A stretch of DNA of 64,000 nucleotides from Lepisosteus oculatus (GCF_040954835.1 NC_090709.1:40218975-40282974); one strand, 5' to 3'. Shown: positions 1 through 11,841, numbered from the stretch's first letter. A program made the numbers and translations. The notes: a model not told the origin generated them from the letters alone.

Positions 1-185
1 TGTCGCTGTCTCACTGAGCACTGCTACAATATTACTGAGCACTGTCATTATCACAGGTTTCCTGGCAGTCCAGATTGGCCTGTACTTCGTGTCTGTATGT
101 GACTCCCCTTATCACACTAGAAGCAGGAAGAAGCGCTTCAGGCAGGAGGCAGCGACTGTATCCGACACCATCAATATCATCTTGC

Positions 186-2690
186 CTTTCCGGTGACAGA
201 GGCAGCAGACGCAGGCGGAGGAGACCAGGGCCGAGAGCAGGGCGCAGACTGGAGGGACCCACACCAGCAGGGTACAGCACTCACGGTGGGGTTCAGTCCT
301 ACAGGTGGCATTTTCAGACATGTTGTTCAGTTGCTCTGGCGCTACAACAAAAATGTTGTAAAGATCAGAAGATTGCTAGAAGACCGCAGATTATTCTCAC
401 CATTCCATCCATCTCTTATCAAAGAGCCCCTTGTTGTCACAGTAAAACCCAGAACCTCTCCTGGAAACCCTGGGCTCAAGACAGGGCAGAGACAGAGAGA
501 ACAGGACTGTTCTCCTGGTACACAGGACACCAGAGCCAGTCCATCACAGGACGTCACTACACCAGAACTTCAGAACAGTTACAAGCTGTCCTGACAGGAA
601 ACAGGAACAGTCCATCACAGGACACACACACACTCACACAGCCTGGACAGCACACCAGTCCATCACAGGACACACACACACACCCTGGACAGCACACCAG
701 TCCATCACAGGACACAAACTCTCACACACCCTGTACAGGACACCAGTCCATCACAGGACACACACACACACTCACACACCCTGTACAGGACACCAGTCCA
801 TCACAGGACACACACACACACTCACACACCCTGGACAGGACACCAGTCCATCACAGGACACACACACACACTCATACACCCTGGACAGGACACCAGTCCA
901 TCACAGGACACACACACTCACACACCCTGGACAGGACACCAGTCCATCACAGGACACACACACACTCACACACCCTGGACAGGACACCAGTCCATCACAG
1001 GACACACACACACACTCCCACACCCTGGACAGGACACCAGTCCATCACAGGACACACACACACACTCCCACACCCTGGACAGGACACCAGTCCATCACAG
1101 GACACACACACACACTCCCACACCCTGGACAGGACACCAGTCCATCACAGGACACACACACACACTCACACACCCTGGACAGGACACCAGTCCATCACAG
1201 GACACACACACACACACTCACACCCTGGACAGGACACCAGTCCATCACAGGACACACACACTCACTCACACACCCTGGACAGGACACCAGTCCATCACAG
1301 GACACACACACACACACTCACACTCTGGACAGGACACTTAACAAAACTGTTCTCACCTCCTCCATGGAGCCTCAGCCTGGTGCCTTTTCCTATCTGTACC
1401 TCTCCCCTCTCTCTGGTGGTGCAGTAATACAGCCCCTGGTCTGTCTCTGTGACCCCCTCAATCCTCAGACTGGAGGAGTTAGTGGAGGGGTTCAGCACCA
1501 GGCTGAAGCGAGAGTCCGGTCTATTCTTGTAGTCAAAAGGCTCAGTCTGCTGCTCCACGTGGTTCTTACTGGCTAAAATCCTCAGAGCCAGGGTCTCCTT
1601 ACGCTGCAGAAACCAGGTGGTCTCGTGTCGGAGCTCGAGGTCACAGGGCAGGGTGACTGTGTCCCCCAGACTGACTGCTCCAGAGACCACAGCCCACACA
1701 GCAGCGCCTGCAGAGAATTCGGAAAGGACTTTATGCTGGTCTGGAAAGCATAGAAAATCATACTACATCATCGTAAGGCCTATTGGAGACTTTTTACATT
1801 CAGAATTAAAACAGTTTTCAAATTATAGCGAGTTGTGTTCCTATTGAAAATTGCAGAGCTACTTACAATGGCTAGTCGGTAATTATTAGTTGAACAAAGT
1901 CTGGCACTTTGCAAATACTGTAAGTAGGCAGTATGGCTTTTGGGGTCTGAAGCAGGAGGTGTCAGAAAAGTTACCGCAGGGATAACTGGCCAAGCGTTCA
2001 TAGCGACGTCGCTCTTCGATCCTTCGATGTCGGCTCTTCCGATCATTGTGAAGCAGAATTCACCACCAAGCGCTGGATTGTTCACTAATAGCGAACGTGA
2101 GCTGGGTTTAGACCGCCGTGAGACAGGTTAGTTTCGCCCTACTGATGATGTGTTGTTGAGAGTAGCGGGGCACCCCGAGCGAGTAAGCACAGAGTATGTT
2201 CATGTTAGTATTTCCGTACAGTGTAGTTAGATCTTCTGTTGCAGTCAAGCGGGGTCTGTTTTTGTACTTGAGCAATACTGTGGTAATTGTAATTAAGCTC
2301 GACAAACAGGGGGTTGCTTTGGAAATGTGAACACACACACAGACACACACACACACAGATACACACACACACGGTCTCTCAGCCCCTGTCCGCCGTCCAG
2401 CTCTGAACACCCGCACGAAATTTCATCTTTCCTCCTGTTCCGACTCCTTTATCAGTTCAACTGGGTGTAATTTGTATTACCCACCTTAGCAATTCTATTC
2501 GATGCCTTTATTTCTATTTTAATATGAAAATGTAGTTTTATACATTCGGCTTGAAAAACATGGATTGGCTGTACTAATGTCAGATCGGTGATAATAAATG
2601 TCATTTCTTCATGGATCGTGAGGACTGTAAAAACATCTCCTGAGAACAGGCAATCATGTCTTGAAAAACACTAGTCTTAAAGCAAAATAA

Positions 2691-2734
<44 letters not shown>

Positions 2735-3048
2735 TATTTTCAAAATGACGAAGCAGTTTATTTTTATCCTAAAATAAAGGATAAAATAAACTGGATTGTT
2801 AATTATAACGTTAAAGTTGATATCGCGGTGGAAAAGCAAAATACTTTTTTTTTTTATTAATTCAAGAGCAACATGCGCCAACCGAAATCTTGAACTTAAA
2901 TTGAACTAAAATTGCTTATTTCGCGCTCCTGACATTCTGACTGGGTCGTCTTATTAATAACATAGATCATAGCAGGTTGCAATAAAGGAAGAAAGGAAGA
3001 AAAAGCGAGTTACCCACAGGGTAAGAGCAGTAGAGTCTGTGCCTCCAT
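186..3048 (-). CDS. NITR-like V-set receptor, 3' end beyond the window
   Basis: Probable cell-surface immune receptor, read right to left. The leader exon is 3018-3048 (MEAQTLLLLP, donor gtgggt); it is the weakest call, chosen because it gives phase 1. The V-set exon at 1357-1707 is 351 nt, with Cys in TLPCDLE, TTWFLQR as strand C, DQGLYYC near the end and a J-like IGKGTRLRL tail. The transmembrane exon is 186-335 (phase 1 to 1), with hydrophobic core TLLVWVPPVCALLSALVSSA followed by CHRK. It ends in AAAG before gcaag, which fits a GC-AG intron; without splicing the frame would run to a stop at 112. Its V exon is the same length as, and almost identical to, the one at 18064-18414. The cytoplasmic exons should lie left of position 1. 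The family assignment is inferred from the V-J-like architecture; the ligand is unknown. Confidence 0.7.
590..1345. repeat. Minisatellite, about 47-bp unit, array 1
   Basis: About 16 units built on cctggacaggacaccagtcc followed by atcacagga and a short CA tract. It lies in the intron between the V and transmembrane exons of the left-hand receptor gene. The same unit in the same orientation recurs at 14560-15583 and 37840-38210. The open frames running through it are low-complexity artefacts. Confidence 0.95.
1937..2158 (+). pseudogene. 28S rRNA fragment, decayed
   Basis: This stretch follows the conserved 3' part of vertebrate 28S rRNA, including agttaccgcagggataactg, the segment around ttcatagcgacgtcgct, gatgtcggctcttcc, attgtgaagcagaattcac and ctactgatgatgtgttgttg. 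Relative to the standard sequence as I know it, about 10 bases are missing after ggataactgg, cca is gained after aattcac, and cca is lost before ctaatag. Similarity stops abruptly on both sides. It is an isolated copy inside the large intron of the left-hand receptor gene, not a working rRNA gene. Confidence 0.9.
2322..2372. repeat. CA microsatellite
   Basis: An imperfect CA dinucleotide tract in the intron of the left-hand receptor gene. Confidence 0.9.
2690..2731. repeat. TAA microsatellite
   Basis: About 14 TAA units. The apparent poly-Leu frame on the minus strand is an artefact of the tract. Confidence 0.95.
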
Positions 3049-5396
3049 GTCACGGCGCTGTGTCGTGTGTCTGTTGGGCGATAGAACTGGAAGAGTTTCT
3101 AACTTCCCACTTCGTGTACCTGTGTCGCGCTGTTATTGGCGAGGGGCCACTAAGATTGTATCAGGTGACCAAGAGACAAGTGATCTCTTCTCACACCAGG
3201 GCAGCTCTCTTTTTTACAATGTATTGTGAGAAAATCAATAGCACACTGCATTGTGACGGCCCAAATTAGCCGTAAATACACTACGTGATTCCTTTTTCTT
3301 GTGTTCCTGATGCTGATGCTCGGGTAAGGACGTCATTTTTTGAGTCAACTTAGTTGTTTCTTGTACTTGCCAGTGTAGTAGAACTGAATTCAATACCTTC
3401 ACAATAGCTTCATTCCATTCATTATACGAAATGCTAAACAGTGGCCCCTTAGGTCGCTTTTGGTGATCACTGAACATTCAAAATGAAGTAATTCTTTCAC
3501 GTGTGATTGTGCGGGGAGAGACTCTGAGGAGCGATCACTCTCACCTTTGAAGAATTAAGACTAAAAAATGTTTCTGTGTTGTTCAGCGCCAGCCGAGGCT
3601 CGAAAATAAAACACGGTCATCGTTGAACCTTCAGAGACGGATCAATATTTCCGCCGCCCCGCCTTTCTCCTTATTCCAGTAAGTACTGGTGTCGCTGGTG
3701 TGATACCGAGGAAATACTGCATTTCCAGTTGCGACATTCTGCAAAATAATATTGTAATGCTTCGGGGTTCACGTCGGCCCCCCACCTTCGGGGACTCGAA
3801 CCCGGGTCTCCGGCGTCACTCAGGAGGGACCCAGCCTCTTGAGCCAAAAGACAATCTCCCGTCAGCCCAGCGGCTGTGGCCCTGCTCTTACAGGGGAGGG
3901 CGGTGACGTCACCGCGCTGGTAAGCCGGCTCGCACAACCCGCAATGGTGGCCGTATGCGTTGCACTATCTCGAACCCCTGACCCACCTCAGGGAGCTCAA
4001 GGGGTTTAAAAATGTTTTAAAAACATTAAAACATTTTAGCGTCCCCCCACAGATCCCGGCCCAGCTCAGGAGCGACAGCTGCAAGATCAGTGTGACGTCC
4101 AGCCCAGGAAAACACCCGAGCCGCGCAGGCGCGTTGGAAGAACGGTTTTCTCTCGTTTTTTTTTTAATGATTTTTGTTTTTTAATTAAACGTATAGAATT
4201 TACAAATACAACTACAACCAGAGGATCAGAAACAGGTAGAAGAGAAAAAAAAAACAATAGAAAAAAAAGCCTTTAACCACCAGAGGTAATGTTGAAAATC
4301 ATGTGATCAAATTGTATTTTTTTTACATAGATCATGTTTTCCTTGCTTGATTATTTCTCATTTATATAATTTAAATAGTGTTTCAACACGCATGCGTTTC
4401 CTGTATAAAATAAAACCCAGCGCTCACTTTAAAAAAAAAAAACGCTTTTCTTTTTACAGCATTTCGAGAACCTCTGGTATTCCTGAAAAAGACATACACA
4501 AAAGCAGATAACTAACTCTAAGATTGTCTAAATCATTGAGTTTTTCAAGAACCAGAGCTATAACAGTCCTTAATACACAACTACAGCATTCCAAACCAAC
4601 ACTAAACAAACACTAGTATATACTGCTCTAACAAATAAAACCAAACATAATCATCAACTCCAAGAAGTGTTTCTCTCTGCGCCTCCGCGCTCAGCACCGC
4701 CCCCTGAGCGGGGAAGTCCCCGGTTAGTCACCGGTTTCACTGTCCCAGAAGGAGTCCGGACCACTGCGGGCGACAGCAGGATTTCAAGTACTGGAAATTA
4801 GAGAATAATAAAAAGAAAAAGAACTCGGGATGATGAATTTAAAGTAAAGGCGAGTTTTCTCGTTTTTCTCGGCAAAACAAGCCATACAGCTTTATACACA
4901 TGTACAGTTCTGGAGAGTGAGACACAGAGGGTGAGTTATTTAATTATAATAATAATAATATTTCCTTTCTCGCGCTGATCTGGGCTGACTTGAGAATAGT
5001 ACCTGCATATTCGTTTTGGTTTTGGGAAAGTAGCTATATTTTTTTAGATGTACTTCGCTCCTTGTGGTTGAACGGGCGCTGTAAATTGTACAAAACTTTC
5101 AGTTTCACTTTGACTTACTTCCCTGTTCGTAGCACGACTCGCCATTTTACAACGACACCATCAGTTAATCGCGGTTGATCGTTTCACTAAATTGTTTTCA
5201 AATGTGATATATCACAAATTCGGTTTTAAGGGACAATAAAAAACGTCCTGTAATTATTTAGGTAAAATTATACGCAGCTAACTAAACTAAACGGTAAGGG
5301 CATAAGGTTACAAATGAAAAGTGGTCATAAGCTAACTACCAGAGTTAGCAAGTTGATCCCAGAATCTCACCCGGCTGTGTCTTGATGGTATCAGCT
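3049..5396. other. Intergenic, between the first two receptor units
   Basis: Upstream of the left-hand gene and of the duplicated leader region, so both divergent units should have their promoters here or just beyond. It is AT-rich with poly-A and TAA tracts and holds one tRNA-like repeat at 3780-3856. I see no confident TATA box and no coding exon. Confidence 0.5.
3780..3856 (-). repeat. tRNA-derived SINE-like fragment
   Basis: On the minus strand, an A-box-like TTGGCTCAAGAGGC is followed about 45 nt later by the B-box GGGTTCGAGTCC, the spacing of a pol III tRNA-type promoter. There is no intact cloverleaf, so this is a tRNA-related repeat rather than a tRNA gene. Confidence 0.55.
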
Positions 5397-5922
5397 TCAA
5401 CAGCAGGGCCGGGCAGCTTGTTCCCCACCCCCACCCCCCTCTGTGTACAGAAGAGCCCCCTGTCCTGACTGGAGGAGCTCACCCAGCTGTGTCTGGAGAG
5501 AAGCCAGGGTATCGGCTTCAACCACAGGGCTGGGCAGCTTGTTCCCCACCCCCACCCCCCTCTGTGTACAGTAGAGCCTCCTGTCCTGACTGGAGGAGCT
5601 CACCCAGCTGTGTCTGGAGAGAAGCCAGGGTATCGGCTTCAACAGCAGGGCTGGGTAGCTTGTTCCCCACCCCCACCCCTCTCTGTGTACAGAAGAGCCT
5701 CCTGTCCTGACTGGAGGAGCTCACCCAGCTGTGTCTGGAGAGAAGCCAGGGTATCGGCTTCAGCCACAGGGCTGGGCAGCTTGTTCCCCACCCCCACCCC
5801 CCCTCTGTGTACAGAAGAGCCTCCTGTCCTGACTGGAGGAGCTCACCCAGCTGTGTCTGGAGAGAAGCCAGGGCTTCAACCACAGGGCTGGGATGCTTGT
5901 TCCCCACCCCCGCCCCCCTCTG
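5397..5922. repeat. Tandem repeat, about 121-bp unit
   Basis: About four and a half units that include gggctgggcagcttgttccc, a C-rich run, tctgtgtacagaagagc and a gaggagctcacccagctgtg segment. A lone copy of the unit is at 12990-13136. The array abuts the 1,187-bp duplicated segment at the tgtacagaagag sequence. Confidence 0.95.
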
Positions 5923-6656
5923 TGTACAGAAGAGCCTCACACTTCTTAATCCCTCAACACTTGCAGTTGTTTCCTCGTGTTCTACATTCACTGCTATGCA
6001 TGGGGTTTATCAGAATTTCTATCAAAACACCTTCTGTGAAACGGAAGACACTTGGTTTCTTGAATCTGTGTATGACATTTCCTTTAGACCTGGATTTAAT
6101 ATTTTACTATTAATTATCCAACACAAATAAAGAACTAAATAATTCACAGTAACAAAGAGAAGTTATAGATGTAAAAAAAATCAGTAGGTTCCATAATACT
6201 CTCAGGTTATCATGATGGATAATTAATCAATCTACACTGCCTGCAGTAATGGTGATTTGCAGGCCTACTTCAGTGTCATGTATTTACTGTGGATAATCGT
6301 GGCAGGACCATTAAAATGGAGTTCAGTAGGATCAGATGTTTCAGTTGCTGTCCCCCACTCTTGGGGTGTCACCCTGTGCACCCCGAGGTCTGTGAGAGAT
6401 CTGAAGGCTCAGGTTACAGTACAGCACACAGCCCTGAGATTCACTTATTCCACACCAGCGGCCCCGATGGATATATTGTATAAGATATTAAATATTATAA
6501 AATGTAACACTGTCTATAGGTGACAGAAAAAATGCATCACACAGAAACCCATCATTTAACAGAAGTCAGTGTTTTTATATCACGTTTGAAGACAGTCTTC
6601 AGGCAGTGAAGCACTGAACTCTAAAACAGCTCTGTGTTCTAGGGTCTGGCTGGACG

Positions 6657-6743
6657 ATGTGGAGGGTGTTGACTCTGCTCTGTGTCTCCTGCTGTCCTGG
6701 GGGTAAGTAGAGTCACACAGAGCTGAGAGCTCAGGTCTCAAGG

Positions 6744-6778
<35 letters not shown>

Positions 6779-7103
6779 CTAGTTGTGTTGCTGTGTCTCT
6801 CTCTCTCTAGTGTGTGTCTGTGAGGGGGTGTCTAGTTGTGTTGCTGTGTCTCTCTCTCCAGTGTGCATCTGTGAGGGTGTGTATGTGTGTATAATGCTGT
6901 ATTGTGTCCCTGTCTCCTCAGCGCTCCCACTATCGGTGCGTCTGGGTGACTCGGTCACTCTGCCCTGTGATGGGACCAGGGCTACTGGAATCCCTGAGGA
7001 GCAGCTCAGAATCCGCTGGCAGACTCCAGACAGATCAGTGCTTGGTGTCTCCAGTTGGAAACAGTATCCTGGCCCTGACTATAAGAGCAGAGCTGAGGTG
7101 TGA
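6657..7103 (+). pseudogene. Truncated V-set receptor unit (leader plus partial V)
   Basis: The leader exon 6657-6702 (MWRVLTLLCVSCCPG, donor gtaagt) and the V exon from 6922 match the intact gene just downstream. The V sequence runs through LPCDGTRATG and IRWQTPDRS to KSRAEV, then meets a stop at 7101-7103 where the tandem duplication joins. The second half of the V domain, including the YECYYR cysteine, is missing. The leader could still act as an alternative first exon for the gene at 7844, but the unit alone cannot form an Ig fold. Confidence 0.85.
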
Positions 7104-7843
7104 GCTGAGTGTACAGAAGAGCCTCACACTTCTTAATCCCTCAACACTTGCAGTTGTTTCCTCGTGTTCTTCATTCACTGCTATGCATGGGGTTTATCAG
7201 GATTTCTATCAAAACACCTTCTGTGAAACTGAAGACACTTGGTTTCTTGAATCTGTGTATGACATTTCCTTTAGACCTGGATTTAATATTTTACTATTAA
7301 TTATCCAACACAAATAAAGAACTAAATAATTCGCAGTAACAAAGAGAAGTTATAGATGTAAAAAAAATCAGTAGGTTCCATAATACTCTCAGGTTATCAT
7401 GATGGATAATTAATCAATCTACACTGCCTGCAGTAATGGTGATTTGCAGGCCTACTTCAGTGTCATGTATTTACTGTGGATAATCGTGGTAGGACCATTA
7501 AAATGGAGTTCAGTAGGATCAGATGTTTCAGTTGCTGTCCCCCACTCCCGGGGTGTCACCCTGTGCACCCCGAGGTCTGTGAGAGATCTGAAGGCTCAGG
7601 TTACAGTACAGCACACAGCCCTGAGATTCACTTATTCCACACCAGCGGCCCCGATGGATATATTGTATAAGATATTAAATATTATAAAATGTAACACTGT
7701 CTATAGGTGACAGAAAAAATGCATCACACAGAAACCCATCATTTAACAGAAGTCAGTGTTTTTATATCACGTTTGAAGACAGGCTTCAGGCAGTGAAGCA
7801 CTGAACTCTAAAACAGCTCTGTGTTCTAGGGTCTGGCTGGACG

Positions 7844-7930
7844 ATGTGGAGGGTGTTGACTCTGCTCTGTGTCTCCTGCTGTACTCGGGGTAAGTAGAGT
7901 CACACAGAGCTGAGAGCTCAGGTCTCAAGT

Positions 7931-7961
<31 letters not shown>

Positions 7962-10900
7962 CAAGTTGTGTTGTTGTGTCTCTCTCTCTCCAGTGTGTCT
8001 CTGTGAGGGGGTGTCTAGTTGTGTTGCTGTGTGTCTCTCTCTCTCTCCAGTGTGTGTCTGTGAGGGGGTGTCTAGTTGTGTTCCTGTGTCTCTCTCTCCA
8101 GTGTGTGTCTGTGAGGGGGTGTCTAGTTGTGTTGCTGTGTGTCTGTGAGGGGGTGTCTAGTTGTGTTGCTGTGTCTCAGTCTCTCTCCAGTGTGCATCTG
8201 TGAGGGTGTGTATGTGTGTATAATGCTGTATTGTGTCTCTGTCTCCTCAGCGCTCCCACTATCGGTGCCTCTGGGTGACTCGGTCACTCTGGCCTGTGAT
8301 GGGACCAGGGCTACTGGAATCCCTGAGGAGCAGCTCATTATCCGTTGGCAGACTCCTGACAGACCAGTGCTTGATGTCTCCAGTGGGAAACAGGATCCTG
8401 GCCCTGACTATAAGGGCAGAGCTGAGGTGTCCAGAGAGAAGATCAGACAGGGGAACTTCTCTCTCACCCTCCACAACACAAAGCTCTCAGATGAAGACTA
8501 CTACGAGTGTTATTACAGAGGGAACCATGATCAACTGCAGTTTCTCAATGATGTTCGACTCACTGTGACAGGTAACACATTCCAATACTTATCTTTAATA
8601 ACACGAATCACCTTTTGAACATACAGGCTCACGTCATACAATAAATCTTGAAACCACAGCTCACATTTTTGTGAGGCCGTGAGGATGAGGATGAGGCTGC
8701 CCGACAGTTTGCCCCACTGCACCCAGTCCTCATCAATCCAATTAAACATCCTGTTTGAGCCCCGAAACAGCCCTGGACCAGTGCTCTGGTCTTAAGGTAC
8801 CCGAGACATTGCTGCTCCCAGCTCTGCTCTTGGAGATCTGTAGAAACCCCAAACCTGTCGATTGGACCACAGTATAGCACAGTGCCCCTGCAAATTCATT
8901 CATTCCACTGCCGATACAGGAACAACAAACTTTAAACAACCACTTCCAGTTTAGTAACATTTCTTTTTCTTAAAGATATTCTAAAAAAATCATACAGTAA
9001 TCTTATACAGAATTGCACACTGTCCCTTCATCACTTCCTGAATCAGTTACTGAAACAGTTTTATGTGGTTACACAACTCGCAAACAAGAGAGAAACATGT
9101 GGCTCATCTAGTTCATTTAAGGTGCACAGTGGTCAGCATTGCTGGGGCTCTGGGTTTGATTCCAGATCTGTATTTTAGAAAACAGAATTCCACCTGCTTG
9201 GCCTGCAGGACTTTGAAGATTTAAACATTTAAACCTGCAGGTATCTTTCCTGGATGTGCAGGGAAACAAGACCGATCACATAAATCGTATGTTCTGAGGT
9301 ACAGATAATGTCAACAAATGTTCCATCCAGTTGTAGGCACCAACTCCATGGGTACTGTGTGCTCATGCGCCCTGAAAACATTGATTACATTACTGCTAAA
9401 CAGGAGCACATTTGAACTTTGTACATAATAGGGAGGTACCATAGTTAATTAGCAAAGTCCTAACATGTCCGTGCCCTCCCTAATGGAATTATTAATCAGT
9501 TGATTGTTATTTTAACAAATGATCAATTATAGACAACTGAAGTGTGAGTCTCTGCAGGACAACACTTGCCAAACAAGAAAACCCAATATTTCAAAAAGGA
9601 ATAGAGTTGTAATTCAGAAAACTTGCCCCTTTAAAAAAAAAAAACAAATCCTGGTTTCAGCACCTAATTTGTCTTTTAACATGATGAGAAAGCAGTCATC
9701 CTACGAGCGAAACGATGGCAAAGGATGTTGAGGTTTCGTTAACCTGACTAGATTTAGAGCCCAATAATTCAAAAGGCCACAGCCTCCTCTATATCCAACC
9801 TCTTCTATCCTTGTCCTCTGGGATGTGACCCTCTTCTCTGTTCTGTGAAGCGAGATGAATCCCATGGTGACTCCGTCTGTCTCTTTCAGTTCGGACAGAA
9901 AACCGCAGTGCAGTGTCTGGAGGAGATCTCTCAGTCCCTGTGTTTGATGACGATGAGGTGGAGGTGCTGTTTCACAACACTGTGGTTTATCCAAAGAGCT
10001 CAGACATGCAAAATGAGCATGTCTCAGTGCAGGAGGGATACCTGATCATACACAGAGTCACACAGGCTGATCAGGGCATCTACACTGTGAGAGACAGGAG
10101 AACCAAGAAGGCCGTCAGTGTCATCACTGTCACTGTCACTGTCAAAGGTGAGGAGAGCTCCTACACTCTCATTTCTCCTGTTCCTCAGCTTTGAGCTCTT
10201 AAATTACAACGGAGACAGAGTTGAACAGAGTATATCAAATAAAGTCAGGGTCCTGTCTACAGTTGAGAATGAAAATGTTATATTGGGGTGTTGAAAGACT
10301 CGAGGTTGACTCAAAATCTTAGGTGCAACAGAGAGATATTGAATACAGTTCAGAGAAGGACTCTCATCGATTTTAATCCAAAACTCTACCGTCTCTGTAT
10401 GTCCAGAATTAGGCCCTTTTCGTGTCAGAACTAAAACACATGACTAGTGATAACGAAGAATAAAGAAATATCCTTTAACCAAATACAGTAACATGACTTT
10501 TAAGCTGCATTCAGCATCCTGGGGTTTGGAAAGGCTCTTCATAAATAAGATTTAGTGGTAGTAGCAGTAGTAGTCCCATGTTTGTGAAATGTAAACTCCA
10601 AACATCACTAATCAGTCCAATTATGGTTATTGACTCTTAGAACAGAATTCAGAAAGATGTGCAGCTTCTCAACTTCTGCTAGCTGATCTGCTAGATCTTC
10701 AAGAACTTGAAACTATTTCCTCCTTTTACACTCATATCTTGAAATAAAGTGAAAACAGAAAATAATCAATTTATCTTTCTTCTGTTCATATTTAGTGTCA
10801 GACAACTCAGACAAACAAAATCTACATCATGGTGATAAAGGTAATTTTTCATTTTTTCCCCCAATTTAAGCCTTATTGCAAAATTAGGTACTGGTTTGTA

Positions 10901-11719
10901 GAAGGGTTTCCTTCCAGTCCAGCAGGAAAGTCCTGTTACAATAGGAGCTCCAGTCCAAGTCCAGTAGAACAGTCTGTTACAATAGGAGCTCCAGTCCCAG
11001 TGCAGTAGAACAGTCTGTTACAGTAGAAGCTCCAGTCCCAGTCCAGTAGACCAGTCTGTTACAATAGGAGCTCCAGTCCCAGTGCAGTAGACCAGTCTGT
11101 TACAATAGGAGCTCCAGTCCCAGTCCAGTAGACCAGTCTGTTACAATAGGAGCTCCAGTCCCAGTGCAGTAGACCAGTCTGTTACAATAGGAGCTCCAGT
11201 CCCAGTGCAGTAGAACAGTCTGTTACAATAGGAGCTCCAGTCCCAGTGCAGTAGACCAGTCTGTTACTGTTGCTGTGTTTCCCTGCAGACTCTGACCAGG
11301 GAGACAGGTCTACTGGTGTGACAGGAGGTGTCCTGGGAGCTGCAGTAGTTCTGGCAGCAGCAGCAGGATTTGGGATCTGGTGGTGTATGAGGAGGAGGAA
11401 GTGGCAGTATGGATCATCACTAGGAGGACACAAGGATGAGGGAGCCCCAGAGTCTGATCCTCTTCATACTACAGCACCAGGACCATCTGACCCCAGTGTG
11501 GACACTGCCCAGCACACAGACCCTCCAGTTCTGGGAGAGAGGAGCAGTGTGAGTTATTACACTGAGGACAGACAGGAATCCAGACACTCGGGTCTCCTGG
11601 AGGGACTCATTCCTGCTCAGTGTGTCTGTCAGACTCCGTCAGCTCTGTCACTGGTACTGCAGCCCAGTTCACACAGGGAACCCACCCAGAACCCGGGCCA
11701 TTCTGTGCTCTTTAACTGA
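7844..11719 (+). CDS. Two-Ig-domain transmembrane receptor, complete
   Basis: Five exons joined in phase 1 give 366 residues: leader 7844-7889 (MWRVLTLLCVSCCTR), V-set 8251-8571, second Ig-like domain 9890-10147, hinge 10796-10840, and transmembrane plus tail 11289-11719. The V domain has Cys in TLACDG, Trp in IIRWQT and YYECYYR. The second domain (GGDLSVPVFDDDEVEV to ITVTVTVKG) has no cysteine at all; DQGIYTV stands where D-x-G-x-Y-x-C is usual. The transmembrane stretch is VTGGVLGAAVVLAAAAGFGI, then MRRRK. The tail has two adjacent tyrosines (SVSYYTED) but no standard ITIM. It is probably a plasma-membrane immune receptor with unknown ligand. Its paralogue is the minus-strand gene at 29903-35749. 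A poly(A) signal follows at 11836. Confidence 0.88.
7965..8215. repeat. Intronic minisatellite before the V exon
   Basis: Four to five units of about 50 bp containing tctctctccagtgtgtgtct and gagggggtgtctagttgtg. Each unit carries a pyrimidine tract plus AG, so each resembles a splice acceptor. A shorter version precedes the truncated V at 6780-6880, and the inverted equivalent lies at 34680-34910. Confidence 0.9.
8572..9889 (+). other. Intron of the plus-strand receptor gene
   Basis: 1.3-kb intron between the V and second Ig-like exons. Unlike the equivalent intron of the minus-strand paralogue, it contains no V remnant that I can see. No other gene is recognisable. Confidence 0.6.
10915..11270. 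repeat. Intronic minisatellite, about 41-bp unit
   Basis: About nine units of ggagctccagtcccagtgca plus gtagaccagtctgttacaat, ending just before the acceptor of the transmembrane exon. The paralogous intron at 30765-31840 carries the same unit in inverted orientation with about 26 copies. Confidence 0.95.
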
Positions 11720-11835
11720 GGACATAAATGTGTTTTTGTACTGTACTGCTTTGGCCTTATAAAGTTCATTTAATATATTTAGCAAGTGTCTTTAGTCAGT
11801 CAAAAAAGCTCCTAATTCAATCCCAGATGTATTGA

Positions 11836-11841
11836 AATAAA
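11836..11841 (+). terminator. Poly(A) signal AATAAA
   Basis: A canonical AATAAA about 115 nt after the stop codon of the receptor gene ending at 11719, a usual distance for a short 3' UTR. Confidence 0.6.

Larger units (their letters stand above)
5923..8296 (+). repeat. 1,187-bp tandem duplication of the leader and V region
   Basis: Copy 1 (5923-7109) and the start of copy 2 (from 7110) are nearly identical at a constant offset of 1,187 bp. The shared region holds ctatgcatggggtttatcag, a leader exon beginning ATGTGGAGGGTG, a TG tract, an intronic minisatellite and the start of a V exon. Copy 1 breaks inside its V exon; copy 2 runs on into the intact gene. The junction shows short similarity (gtgtacag against gtgtccag). 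Confidence 0.95.

Noticed and set aside
75-1427. 450-codon open frame
   Set aside because: Runs through the CA-rich minisatellite in a frame free of stops by composition; the real exons here are on the minus strand.
3780-3856. Functional tRNA gene
   Set aside because: A- and B-box-like motifs are present but no stable acceptor and anticodon stems can be drawn; classed as SINE-like.
8551-8580. Recombination signal heptamer (cactgtg) at the V exon end
   Set aside because: It falls within codons for LTVT and no nonamer follows at 12 or 23 bp; the J-like segment is already in the V exon, so rearrangement is not needed.
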